From an uncultured Anaerotruncus sp. (GTDB lineage Bacteria; Bacillota; Clostridia; Oscillospirales; Ruminococcaceae): a stretch of 17,887 nucleotides of DNA. The notes beneath the pieces were generated by a model. The model worked only from the letters and a program-made list of their open reading frames with translations. It did no database searches and was not told the origin of the DNA. The position numbers and the translations under genes were made by a program. The stretch is from positions 1-17,887 of the forward strand of contig CAJUJI010000048.1 in assembly GCA_910586875.1 (NCBI GenBank). Direction: 5' to 3'. Positions 1 through 6,659 of this stretch are shown piece by piece (within the stretch, counting starts at the first letter, position 1; each line of letters opens with the position of its first letter).

Positions 1-42
1 CATTTCATCTCATCTTCTTTTCTCCTGGTGCCAGATAAACAA

Positions 43-79
43 AAATGCAAAGGAAAATCTCATTTTTTCCTTCGCATTT
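43..79 (-). terminator. Hairpin with U-rich tail read leftward (possible attenuator)
   Basis: Arms 43-57 and 65-79 form an imperfect hairpin. Read on the minus strand the one irregular position (49/73) is a G-U wobble and the stem is followed by a T-rich run (42-36), which is what an intrinsic terminator needs. Read on the plus strand the same position is an A-C mismatch and no T run follows, so the leftward reading is favoured. No leftward gene is visible to its right, so it could be an attenuator in the leader of a gene lying left of the window. An AGGAGA-like site at 21-26 on the minus strand fits that idea. Confidence 0.35.
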
Positions 80-121
80 AATGTTACAATTTTTATTATG
101 TTTTCTACAGACATTTCCTAG

Positions 122-150
122 TTGCTATTTTTAGGAAAGGATGCTATAAT
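122..150 (+). promoter_or_regulatory. Sigma-A-type promoter for the YjfB-like gene
   Basis: A TTGCTA -35 element (122-127) and a perfect TATAAT -10 element (145-150) are separated by 17 bp, and TG at 142-143 gives an extended -10. It lies 48 bp ahead of the start codon at 198 on the same strand. Confidence 0.7.
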
Positions 151-197
151 AAAAGGGCTCAAAAAGCAAACAGGACGGATTAGGTGGTGTATGTAAA

Positions 198-380
198 ATG
201 GATATTGCTGCTATGAGTATCGATATGAGCCTTGCAAAAACCCAAAATGCAGTTGGCATTGCAATGACCAAAAAGGCGATGGATTTGCAACAGACCGAGG
301 CTGCTGCTATGGTGGAGATGTTGGCGTCTGTGCCTACCGCTTCCCCCTCTTTCGGTCACAGCTTGGATATTCTTGCTTAA
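198..380 (+). CDS. YjfB-family small protein (putative motility protein family)
   Basis: A 60-residue protein beginning MDIAAMSIDMS, with the short Met/Ala-rich amphipathic pattern and the conserved 'KTQNAVGIAM..KKAMD' middle section typical of the YjfB family of Firmicutes. Members are about 60 residues long. The family is named as putative motility protein, after a Bacillus gene in the motility regulon; its biochemical role is not known. An AGGTGG ribosome binding site (182-187) precedes the ATG by 10 bp, slightly long. The gene stands alone, between its own promoter (122-150) and its own terminator (396-430), so it is probably a single-gene transcript. No flagellar gene is present nearby, so the window does not support a motility role. 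Confidence 0.75.
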   Translation: MDIAAMSIDMSLAKTQNAVGIAMTKKAMDLQQTEAAAMVEMLASVPTASPSFGHSLDILA

Positions 381-395
381 ACGTGCAGCAGGCTT

Positions 396-430
396 TCACG
401 CCGCATAAATTTTATGCGGCGTGATTTTTT
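396..430 (+). terminator. Intrinsic terminator after the YjfB-like gene
   Basis: A perfect inverted repeat (396-409 with 411-424, core CGCCGCATAAA) is followed at once by six T residues (425-430). It starts 15 bp after the stop codon of the YjfB-like gene and ends before the ribosome binding site of the permease gene. Confidence 0.85.
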
Positions 431-455
431 GTGAATACCGCACGAGGAGTGATGC

Positions 456-1367
456 GTGATGGTAAATTTTCTCAGGATGGTAGAGATTCAAGCGGTACTG
501 TTCATCTACCTATCGGTTGGCGCAATCGCCTACCGCAGCCGGATTATTAAAAAAGAGATGATCCCAGGCTTTGTCGATTTTATCATCAATATCATCATGC
601 CTTGTATGGTATTCAATTCCTTCAATCAACAGCTCACCGCTGATAAGCTGCTGTCGGCGGCCTCCTGTCTGCTCCTGTCATTTGGAATTAGTATACTATC
701 CTTTTTGCTGGGAAAGGTTCTATATCTGCGTTACTCGTTTGAGGAACGCTGCATTATGCAGTATGGCACGGTTGTCAGCAATTCCGGTTTTGCGGGGCTG
801 CCGCTGGTTTCCACCGCTTTTGGAGATGAGGCTTTGTTTTATGCTTCAATCTTTATGATCCCCACCCGCATCTTCATGTGGTCCGCGGGGCTTTCGCTAT
901 TTACCAACACCAATGCGAAGGATACCTGCCGCAAGGTATTGCTCAACCCCTGCGTCATCGCCTGCGAGGTTGGGCTGCTGCGGATGGCGCTGAACCTTGA
1001 GCTGCCGGTCATCTTAGATACTGCGCTAAAAAATATTGGGGGGTGCTCCTCCGCGATGTCAATGATTATCATTGGCGCAATTCTCGCAGAGGTGGATATC
1101 CGCAAGGTCATCCAGGTAAAGGTGCTGTATCTTTCGTTTGTGCGGTTGATTTTATTGCCGCTTATTACACTGGGAATTTTTAAGCTGCTGGGAATCGGCG
1201 GGCTGGAAATGGCCTCAAGCGTTCTGCTGGTCGGGATGCCTGCCGGCTCCACCACCGCAATTCTGGCACAGAAATACGGCGCGGATGCAGAGTTTGCGTC
1301 CAAATGTGTATTTGTATCCACGGTGCTCTCACTTATAACGGCACCGCTGCTCACCTTACTTTTTTAA
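456..1367 (+). CDS. AEC (auxin efflux carrier) family transporter
   Basis: A 303-residue, strongly hydrophobic protein with about ten predicted membrane segments in two halves, the layout of the AEC/MdcF permease family. Family-like elements include 'IIMPCMVFNSF' near residue 48, 'NSGFAGLPLV' near residue 109 in the first half and 'LVGMPAGSTTAILAQKYG' near residue 258 in the second. Bacterial members are usually annotated as malate/malonate or other small organic-acid permeases in the cytoplasmic membrane; the substrate here cannot be told from sequence. The GAGGAG site (444-449) is placed well for either GTG at 456 or ATG at 459; the two differ by one residue. No metabolic partner gene is adjacent. 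A hairpin terminator follows 19 bp after the stop. Confidence 0.85.
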   Translation: MMVNFLRMVEIQAVLFIYLSVGAIAYRSRIIKKEMIPGFVDFIINIIMPCMVFNSFNQQLTADKLLSAASCLLLSFGISILSFLLGKVLYLRYSFEERCIMQYGTVVSNSGFAGLPLVSTAFGDEALFYASIFMIPTRIFMWSAGLSLFTNTNAKDTCRKVLLNPCVIACEVGLLRMALNLELPVILDTALKNIGGCSSAMSMIIIGAILAEVDIRKVIQVKVLYLSFVRLILLPLITLGIFKLLGIGGLEMASSVLLVGMPAGSTTAILAQKYGADAEFASKCVFVSTVLSLITAPLLTLLF

Positions 1368-1386
1368 ATCGTCTGCCAGGTGCATT

Positions 1387-1424
1387 AAGGGGTGCTTTTT
1401 CCAAAGGAAAAAGCACCCCTTTTA
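1387..1424 (+). terminator. Intrinsic terminator after the AEC permease gene
   Basis: A perfect 16-bp stem (1387-1402 with 1406-1421, core GGGGTGCTTTTTCC) with loop AAA ends in a short T run (1420-1423). The opposite strand lacks a good T run, so it mainly serves the permease gene. Its right edge overlaps the stop codon of the leftward small gene at 1422-1553. Confidence 0.8.
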
Positions 1425-1553
1425 TCGGCTACAGCTTATTTTCAAAGAAATTCCTGCGGTATCCCGCACCGGCTCAGGTGCTGCCACAACCGTTTGACCA
1501 ACTGCGGCCAGCAGCAATCCCGCCGCAACTGTCAATGCCCAAAAACGTTTCAT
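1422..1553 (-). CDS. Small secreted peptide, 43 residues, unknown function
   Basis: This short leftward frame begins MKRFWALTVAAGLLLAAV and ends in ISLKISCSR before a TAA. An AGGAGG ribosome binding site (1563-1568) sits 9 bp ahead of the ATG, which is the main reason to accept the gene. The N-terminus is a textbook signal peptide: positive residues at 2-3, a hydrophobic core at about 5-18, and a VVA-A cleavage site near residues 23-25. The mature part would be only about 19 residues, with a single Cys near the end. I do not recognise a family. It lies 173 bp downstream of spoIVA on the same strand, so it could be read with it or from the weak promoter at 1634-1662. A decayed or very small exported peptide are both possible. 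Confidence 0.55.
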   Translation of the reverse strand: MKRFWALTVAAGLLLAAVGQTVVAAPEPVRDTAGISLKISCSR

Positions 1554-1633
1554 CGCGCTATGCCTCCTTTTCCAAAATCGGAAACCTGTTTTGGTCACCA
1601 TTTTCAGCTTGCCCTTTCACGCGGTGGAATATT

Positions 1634-1662
1634 TTCATATTTTGCTGGGAAGTTTTTCACAA
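1634..1662 (-). promoter_or_regulatory. Weak candidate promoter for the small secreted peptide
   Basis: On the minus strand TTGTGA (1657-1662) and TATGAA (1634-1639) are 17 bp apart, each matching four of six consensus bases. It lies between the spoIVA stop and the small gene at 1422-1553. The AT-rich setting makes a chance match quite possible. Confidence 0.3.
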
Positions 1663-1726
1663 GCCTTTGTGTGATTAGAGGCGCCACCCATGCAGCACAG
1701 ATAGGCGAAACGTTTGGAAAATGATT

Positions 1727-3205
1727 TTACAGAATGATACAAATGAGTCCGGTACATCCGTCGTTGATAATCCGCTCTATGGTTTCCTGCATTTTCATCC
1801 GTGCGTCAGCCGGCATCCGGCAAAGCTTATTATGTAATCCCTGGTTGACCAGCTCGTGCAGGCTGGTGCCAAAGATATTGCTCTCCCAGATTTTTTCCGG
1901 GCTCTCCTCAAACTCATGCAGCAGATAATGTACAAGCTCCTCGCTTTGCTTTTCCGAGCCCACAATCGGGCTGACCTCGGTCGTGATGTTCGCCGCCAGC
2001 ATATGGATGCTTGGTGCGCTTGCTTTGAGCCTCACGCCATACCTTCCGCCCTGTTTGACAATCTCCGGCTCTTCCAGCGTCAGCTCCTCCAATGTGGGCA
2101 TTACAATTCCGTAGCCGGTCGCCGAAACCTCATTCAGTGCGGCGCGGACCTTATCATACTCCTTCTTGATGGCAGCCAGCTCGACAATACAGGGCAATAA
2201 CGCTGATTCATCGGCGATTTCCAGGCCGGTTGCCTCCCCCAAAATCTGATAGAACAGCCCATTTTTCACCTCAACTGCTGCCTTTGCACAGCCGCTGCCC
2301 AGATCAATGGTTTGCATCTCCACCCGGCTAATATGTTCACAGCCGGTCAGCTCCATGAGCTGCTGCTTGAGCTGCCCAATGTGTCCGACCTCGCAGGCGC
2401 AGCTGCGGATTGCATCGTAAATAGCAGTTTTCAGCCAGTGGTCTGGTGCGAGCGACACCACCCAGCCCGGAAGCTGCAAGCCCACCTCCTGTACAGGGAA
2501 CTGGAACAGAATGTCTGTGAGGATCAAGCGGATATCTTCCTCGCGCAGCTCGACGCAGTTGACCGCTGCGACCGGCACGTTATACCGCTCCTCCAGCTCC
2601 ACACGCAGCGCCTGACTGGAGGCGGAATGCGGCTCGGTACAGTTGAGCAGCACCACAAACGGTTTGTTGATCTGTTGCAGCTCGCTGATCACCCGCTGCT
2701 CCGCTTCCTCATACTCGATGCGCGGGATATCGCTGATGCTGCCATCGGTTGTTACCACCAGCCCAATGGTGGAATGCTCGTTGATGACCTTCTGTGTGCC
2801 AATTTCCGCTGCCATATTAAATGGAATTTCCTTTTCAAACCAGGGGGTCATCACCATACGGGGTTGGTCATCCTCGATATAGCCCAGGGAGCTAGGTACA
2901 ATATAGCCCACACAATCGATCATCCGCACATTCAGCGATGCGCTGTCTGCAAGCGATATTTTCACCGCATCCTCGGGGATAAATTTGGGCTCGGTAGTCA
3001 TAATGGTGCGGCCCGCCGCCGACTGCGGAAGCTCATCGGTTGCACGCTCGCGGGCGGCCTCGCTTTGGATGTTCGGGATCACCAACGTTTCCATAAACCG
3101 CTTGATAAAGGTCGATTTTCCGGTGCGGACCGGACCGACTACCCCGATATAGACATCCCCGCCGCATCGTTTTGCAACATCCTGATAAATGCTCTGTGCC
3201 TCCAT
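1727..3205 (-). CDS. spoIVA: Stage IV sporulation protein A (spore coat basement ATPase)
   Basis: SpoIVA is made in the mother cell, hydrolyses ATP and polymerises on the forespore surface to form the platform on which the coat is built; loss also affects the cortex. The protein has 492 residues, the same length as the Bacillus subtilis protein as I recall it. The Walker A motif GPVRTGKST lies at residues 24-32 with K30. It is followed by the family-typical stretches 'MIDCVGYIVPSSLGY' and 'TPWFEKEIPFN'. The extreme C-terminus, GLICIIL, is the conserved tail that in B. subtilis contacts SpoVM. A GGGAGG site precedes the ATG. The gene starts 19 bp after the SipL gene and is almost certainly in one operon with it under the promoter at 4791-4819. 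No clear terminator follows. Confidence 0.97.
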   Translation of the reverse strand: MEAQSIYQDVAKRCGGDVYIGVVGPVRTGKSTFIKRFMETLVIPNIQSEAARERATDELPQSAAGRTIMTTEPKFIPEDAVKISLADSASLNVRMIDCVGYIVPSSLGYIEDDQPRMVMTPWFEKEIPFNMAAEIGTQKVINEHSTIGLVVTTDGSISDIPRIEYEEAEQRVISELQQINKPFVVLLNCTEPHSASSQALRVELEERYNVPVAAVNCVELREEDIRLILTDILFQFPVQEVGLQLPGWVVSLAPDHWLKTAIYDAIRSCACEVGHIGQLKQQLMELTGCEHISRVEMQTIDLGSGCAKAAVEVKNGLFYQILGEATGLEIADESALLPCIVELAAIKKEYDKVRAALNEVSATGYGIVMPTLEELTLEEPEIVKQGGRYGVRLKASAPSIHMLAANITTEVSPIVGSEKQSEELVHYLLHEFEESPEKIWESNIFGTSLHELVNQGLHNKLCRMPADARMKMQETIERIINDGCTGLICIIL

Positions 3206-3224
3206 GATATCCTCCCCTGTCGCT

Positions 3225-4757
3225 TTATTTCATCGGAATCAGCAGCATTTTGCTGCTGTCCAGCACGGCGTCCTCCAACTGGTTGCCCTGCTGGATTGCC
3301 TCTACCGAGGTGTTGTAACGCTTGGCAATCTCCCAAACCTGTTCCTGCTCGGACGCATAATATAAGTACAGCATATTTTCCTGACGCTCTTTTGGATGGC
3401 TTTCATCCAATGCAATATCGCAGATCACCGTTTTGCGGTATTGGCTGCACAGACTTCCGGTAATTCTCAGGCTGCACCGCACCTCCAGCTTTTCCTGGCT
3501 GCTCATGGTAAAGGTCGCATTCTGGGCGCGCACCTGTGGACTGAACAGCAGCGTCTCATACGCCTCCCGAACTGCAATCTTCTGACTGAAGCTGTGGGTC
3601 TGCTCAATATAAACCGTCTGGCCGTCATGATCATAGGCAAACATACAAATATTCAGCTTTCCGGAAACGGTCACACAGTCCGGCTCCGGTCGGGTGGTAA
3701 TCCCGCTTGGGGTGCACCACAAATCGATGATCGTTTTGGTGCCGGCCGGCAGATCCAGCGTCTCCTTATACATGCAAGCCTCGCTCACCACATCCAACAG
3801 CCGCAGCAGCGGCACCTGGCGGATGGTCTGTTTACACTCGCAGATGGTGGAATAGCAGTCGCAGCACCCTTCCAGCGTCACCTTGCGCCAAGCGCAGGCG
3901 CACGCCCCTAGCACCGCTTCCACGCCAAAAATGCGCGATTCACCATCCGCATTGTGTTTTGCGGTCACATCCAAGGAGCACAGCTCATAACGCAGACTGC
4001 AAATACAGTCCTCATCCACACCGTCCAAATCCACCACCTGGCTCACCGGCAGGGTATACTCCATCATCTCCAGATGGACAGGGTCATCCTCACATTGATA
4101 GAGAATCCGCAGATTCAGCTCGGCCTTTGCCACCAGCTTGCCGCTGATCGCCTTATAATCGGTCACCTCCGCTGCTGCACAGCAGCGCACAACCCCTCCG
4201 ATTGCGGGCTTGCCATAGCCCAGCTCCAAATCCTCCCGAATGGAAAGCTGCCGGACCGTCTCGGGCAGCTGAACGGTATTTTCTATCCGTTCGCTGCATA
4301 GCTGTAATCCGCCGCCCTGGGCACCACATACAATTTCCTGTTCGGTCTGTGCACAGACCTTCAGGCTGATGCTGACCGCTCCGCGCATGTCTACCCGACG
4401 GGCACTCACTGCACGACAGTTGAAATAATCTATGCTCTGGCTGATCTGTATGGACGGACAGGATGGCTCGCCGCGTAGCTCGATGGTTTTGGTGTAGGGG
4501 ATTTTGTACTCGGCGTGACGCAGACAGTTATTTTCATCCAGATAATACAGGTGTGCGACCGCGACGCCATCCACCGCCAAACGGTCGCCAGCGACCGAGC
4601 GGGAGAGCAGCGACGGCACAACCTCACAACGCAGGATCTTTTGGATATCCGGGCAGTAATCGGGCAGCAGCACGTCACATTCTAGCGGCTGTTCGGTGGT
4701 CCCATCGTATAAAACCTCATTGACCATTACCGTTTGTTTGCGCAAATTCAGCTCCAT
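3225..4757 (-). CDS. sipL: SipL-type SpoIVA-interacting protein (DUF3794 + LysM)
   Basis: A 510-residue protein with DUF3794-type segments and a C-terminal LysM domain (about residues 461-510, 'EQVWEIAKRYNTSVEAIQQGNQL...LLIPMK'). The segments include one near residues 28-95 starting 'LLPDYCPDIQKILRCE', one near 185-255, and one near 345-410. This architecture and length match SipL of Clostridioides difficile, which binds SpoIVA and is needed to place the coat around the forespore; its LysM domain is the part that contacts SpoIVA. Several DUF3794/LysM proteins exist in Clostridia, but direct linkage to spoIVA (19-bp gap, same strand) strongly favours SipL. There is no signal peptide, consistent with a mother-cell cytoplasmic protein. 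A GGAGAGGG site precedes the ATG, and a sigma-E-like promoter lies upstream. Confidence 0.9.
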   Translation of the reverse strand: MELNLRKQTVMVNEVLYDGTTEQPLECDVLLPDYCPDIQKILRCEVVPSLLSRSVAGDRLAVDGVAVAHLYYLDENNCLRHAEYKIPYTKTIELRGEPSCPSIQISQSIDYFNCRAVSARRVDMRGAVSISLKVCAQTEQEIVCGAQGGGLQLCSERIENTVQLPETVRQLSIREDLELGYGKPAIGGVVRCCAAAEVTDYKAISGKLVAKAELNLRILYQCEDDPVHLEMMEYTLPVSQVVDLDGVDEDCICSLRYELCSLDVTAKHNADGESRIFGVEAVLGACACAWRKVTLEGCCDCYSTICECKQTIRQVPLLRLLDVVSEACMYKETLDLPAGTKTIIDLWCTPSGITTRPEPDCVTVSGKLNICMFAYDHDGQTVYIEQTHSFSQKIAVREAYETLLFSPQVRAQNATFTMSSQEKLEVRCSLRITGSLCSQYRKTVICDIALDESHPKERQENMLYLYYASEQEQVWEIAKRYNTSVEAIQQGNQLEDAVLDSSKMLLIPMK

Positions 4758-4790
4758 AAATAAGTCCCTCTCCTTCTGTTGGCTACCATC

Positions 4791-4819
4791 AATATATGTC
4801 CTATTTTGGGTAAGTATGC
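4791..4819 (-). promoter_or_regulatory. Sigma-E-like promoter for sipL-spoIVA
   Basis: On the minus strand GCATACT (4813-4819) and CATATATT (4791-4798) are separated by 14 bp. The Bacillus sigma-E consensus is roughly kmATATT, 14-15 bp, CATACAnT; each element here has one mismatch and the spacing is right. It lies 33 bp ahead of the sipL start codon. Mother-cell sigma-E control is what is known for spoIVA and sipL in studied species, so site and function agree. Motif reading only. Confidence 0.65.
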
Positions 4820-4956
4820 GTAGATGTCCAAAACTTTGCGATCACACGTCCTGCTCTGGGCGAAGAGCCGCTGCGCGCGGCGACGGTCAAGGCGGGCGTT
4901 TTAGCATAACCATTGCAAGAGAGGCTCCCTGTGCGAGATGGGCAGCACCCGCTCAT

Positions 4957-4996
4957 ATAAAAGAAAAAAGCCCCCGAAGGAGCTTTTTTCTTTTAT
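4957..4996 (-). terminator. Intrinsic terminator after spoVM
   Basis: A 15-bp A/T-rich outer repeat (4957-4971 with 4982-4996) encloses a GC core. Read leftward the core folds as AGCTCC-TTCG-GGGGCT, with a UUCG tetraloop and a run of T after it. Read rightward the core has a C-A mismatch. It therefore closes the leftward unit containing spoVM and separates it from the sipL promoter at 4791-4819. The surrounding DNA (4820-5077) shows no gene I can support; it also holds a 7-bp GC hairpin at 5045-5061 with no T run. Confidence 0.8.
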
Positions 4997-5077
4997 GCGA
5001 AACGCAGCTTTCTCGTCCAGGCACGCCGCTGCCCAACCGGTCTGGCCGCGCAAAGCGCGGCAAACATCTTATGCAGC

Positions 5078-5164
5078 TTATGTAACCGGTTCTTTTTTGA
5101 TTTTAAAGAAAAAGCGCAAAATCGGCGTTAAGAACTTCGGGCTCTTGACCACAACAATTTTCAT
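5078..5164 (-). CDS. spoVM: SpoVM-like small sporulation peptide, 28 residues
   Basis: The frame begins MKIVVVKSPKFL and continues TPILRFFFKIKKEPVT before TAA. Aligned without gaps to the 26-residue B. subtilis SpoVM (MKFYTIKLPKFLGGIVR...), it shares M1, K2, K7, P9, K10, F11, L12, I15 and R17. Pro9 is the residue known to matter for recognition of the convex forespore membrane. SpoVM is an amphipathic helix that lies in the outer forespore membrane and anchors SpoIVA there. An AAAGGTGG site precedes the ATG by 6 bp. The gene is followed by a terminator (4957-4996) and lies just upstream of sipL-spoIVA, whose products are its partners, which greatly strengthens the call. The C-terminal third differs from B. 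subtilis. Confidence 0.87.
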   Translation of the reverse strand: MKIVVVKSPKFLTPILRFFFKIKKEPVT

Positions 5165-5203
5165 AAGCAACCACCTTTCTCAGATACTTCGATGCAGGAC
5201 TAC

Positions 5204-5356
5204 CTAAAGCAGCAGAATTCGTACGCCCATCGCAATGAGCAATGCACCCGCCAGAATCAGCACCAGCTTGAGCGACGCAAATACTGCCAGTACAATCCCC
5301 AGCCCAAAGCCGGCACAGCACCATGCCCAGCAATTGCAATCTAAGAATTTTTTCAT
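5204..5356 (-). CDS. Small Cys-rich membrane peptide upstream of spoVM
   Basis: A 50-residue protein starting MKKFLDCNCWAWCCAG, with four Cys in its first 15 residues, followed by a continuous hydrophobic stretch (about residues 16-50) long enough for one or two membrane passes. The ATG at 5356 is chosen because GGAGGCGAG lies directly ahead of it; the frame stays open to 5422, but that longer form has no such site. The stop codon lies 39 bp before the spoVM start on the same strand with no terminator between, so the two are probably co-transcribed and the peptide may act at the forespore membrane. I do not recognise a named family. The Cys cluster could bind a metal, form disulfides or be acylated; none can be decided from sequence. 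Confidence 0.65.
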   Translation of the reverse strand: MKKFLDCNCWAWCCAGFGLGIVLAVFASLKLVLILAGALLIAMGVRILLL

Positions 5357-5468
5357 ACACTCGCCTCCGTCTGCTGCTTTTATTCCAGTATACGCCATGG
5401 ACGGATTTTGGTGCCTAGCCACATAGTACCCTCAGCGCCTTTTTTCGTTCGCTAATCTTCCATTTTTA

Positions 5469-5477
5469 TGATATACT
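5469..5477 (+). promoter_or_regulatory. Extended -10 element ahead of the DUF4317 gene
   Basis: TG-A-TATACT forms an extended -10 box about 49 bp ahead of the start codon at 5526. No good -35 hexamer is seen at 17-18 bp, which extended -10 promoters can tolerate. Confidence 0.5.
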
Positions 5478-5525
5478 ATTTATAAATTTCCTGATGGAAA
5501 GAACTACAAAAATAAGGAGTTTCCT

Positions 5526-6659
5526 ATGAACGAAAAAGAAATTGCAGAAATTCGCCGCCGTTTTCGGCCGGATAAAAACAACATCTCCCGTATCCGTGGA
5601 TGCTATGTGAATGAACAGCGCGAGATCATCTCCGAATTCGACCAGTCGCTTGCATTGGTGCCGGATGAAGAGGCAGAAAAGCTGCTCGGCTTGCTTCGGA
5701 AAACCCTCTCTGGCACCCAGGGAAAAAATTTAGCCGATATCACCTTCTCCACCCAGCAGGTGGTGGACAGCGAGGAGCATCAGCTGTTGATGGCGCTTAA
5801 AACCTCTGCGCTGGGGCAGGAGGATGCTGTACATACCTTTTTCCAAAAGGTCATCCAATCGCTCACCTTAGAGGACAGCTACCTCATCCTGCTTTCGTAT
5901 GACACCTATGATGTCCCTTACCGCAGTGCGGATGGACAGCGCCAGGACGACGCCTCCTCCGAGGTTTTTTCTTATGTTCTATGCAGCATCTGCCCTTTGA
6001 AAATGACCAAGCCGGCACTGAGCTATTACGTCACCGACCGGCAGTTTCACTCCTGTAAAACCGATTGGGTCATCTCGTCTCCAGAGCTGGGCTTTTTGTT
6101 TCCCGCCTTTGATGACCGCAGCACCAACCTCTACAACGCACTTTATTACACACGCGACCCCGCTGCCGCTTATCAGCCATTTGTTGACAGCATCTTCCAC
6201 ACCGAATTGCCCATGCCCGCACAGGAACAAAAGGAAGCGTTTCAAACGATTCTGGAACAAACCCTCTCGGATGCGTGCAGCTACGATGTGGTACAAACGG
6301 TTCATGAACAGCTGTGCGACATGATTGAGGAGCACAAAGCCAGCAAATCCGAGGAGCCTCTCACCATCTCCAAGGAGACAGTCAAACATATGCTGACCGC
6401 CTGCGGCGTTTCGGAGCCACAGGTCACGGCATTCGGGGAGCAGTTTGACACCGAGTTCGGTACCGACGCCAATCTAAGCCCGCGCAATTTGGTTGATGTC
6501 AAACGCTTTGAGGTCTCCACCCCAAATGTGACTGTCCATGTTGCGCCAGGCTATAGCGATCTCGTACAAACCCGCATCATCGATGGCACACGGTATATTT
6601 TGATACGCGCCAATGAGGATGTCGCTGTAAACGGCGTTAGCATCCAAATTTCTGAATAA
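5526..6659 (+). CDS. DUF4317 domain-containing protein
   Basis: A 377-residue protein with the N-terminal signature 'EIRRRFRPDKNNISRIRGCYVN' and a central 'LSYDTYDVPYR' segment, both typical of the DUF4317 family of Clostridia and relatives. The family spans essentially the whole protein and has no established function. There is no signal peptide or membrane segment, so it is likely cytoplasmic. The C-terminal 100 residues look like a separate small domain ending 'TRYILIRANEDVAVNGVSIQISE'. An AAGGAG site precedes the ATG by about 7 bp. It is a single gene between the leftward spoVM unit and the leftward mobB; its last 23 bp overlap the 3' end of mobB on the other strand. Confidence 0.9.
   Translation: MNEKEIAEIRRRFRPDKNNISRIRGCYVNEQREIISEFDQSLALVPDEEAEKLLGLLRKTLSGTQGKNLADITFSTQQVVDSEEHQLLMALKTSALGQEDAVHTFFQKVIQSLTLEDSYLILLSYDTYDVPYRSADGQRQDDASSEVFSYVLCSICPLKMTKPALSYYVTDRQFHSCKTDWVISSPELGFLFPAFDDRSTNLYNALYYTRDPAAAYQPFVDSIFHTELPMPAQEQKEAFQTILEQTLSDACSYDVVQTVHEQLCDMIEEHKASKSEEPLTISKETVKHMLTACGVSEPQVTAFGEQFDTEFGTDANLSPRNLVDVKRFEVSTPNVTVHVAPGYSDLVQTRIIDGTRYILIRANEDVAVNGVSIQISE

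Noticed and set aside
1..13. Possible start of a leftward gene at the left edge
   Set aside because: There is an AGGAGA at 21-26, but the ATG at the best spacing (13) meets a stop after two codons, and the others have too few bases left in the window to judge.
1572..1594. Imperfect hairpin between spoIVA and the small secreted peptide gene
   Set aside because: The stem has an internal mismatch and is not followed by T on the minus strand, so I do not call it the spoIVA terminator.
2312..3463. Long open frame of 383 codons on the plus strand
   Set aside because: It lies antisense to spoIVA and the end of sipL, both of which have clear family motifs; it has no ribosome binding site and no recognisable domain.
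3396..4301. Two plus-strand open frames opposite sipL
   Set aside because: Both are mirror frames of the DUF3794 gene, with no start signals and biased composition.
5045..5061. 7-bp GC hairpin just after spoVM
   Set aside because: It has no T run on either strand; the better terminator is at 4957-4996. It may be a chance structure in GC-rich DNA.
5103..5360. Leftward frame of 85 codons over the spoVM region
   Set aside because: It is in a different frame from both the Cys-rich peptide and spoVM. Each of those has its own ribosome binding site, and its protein shows no pattern of its own.
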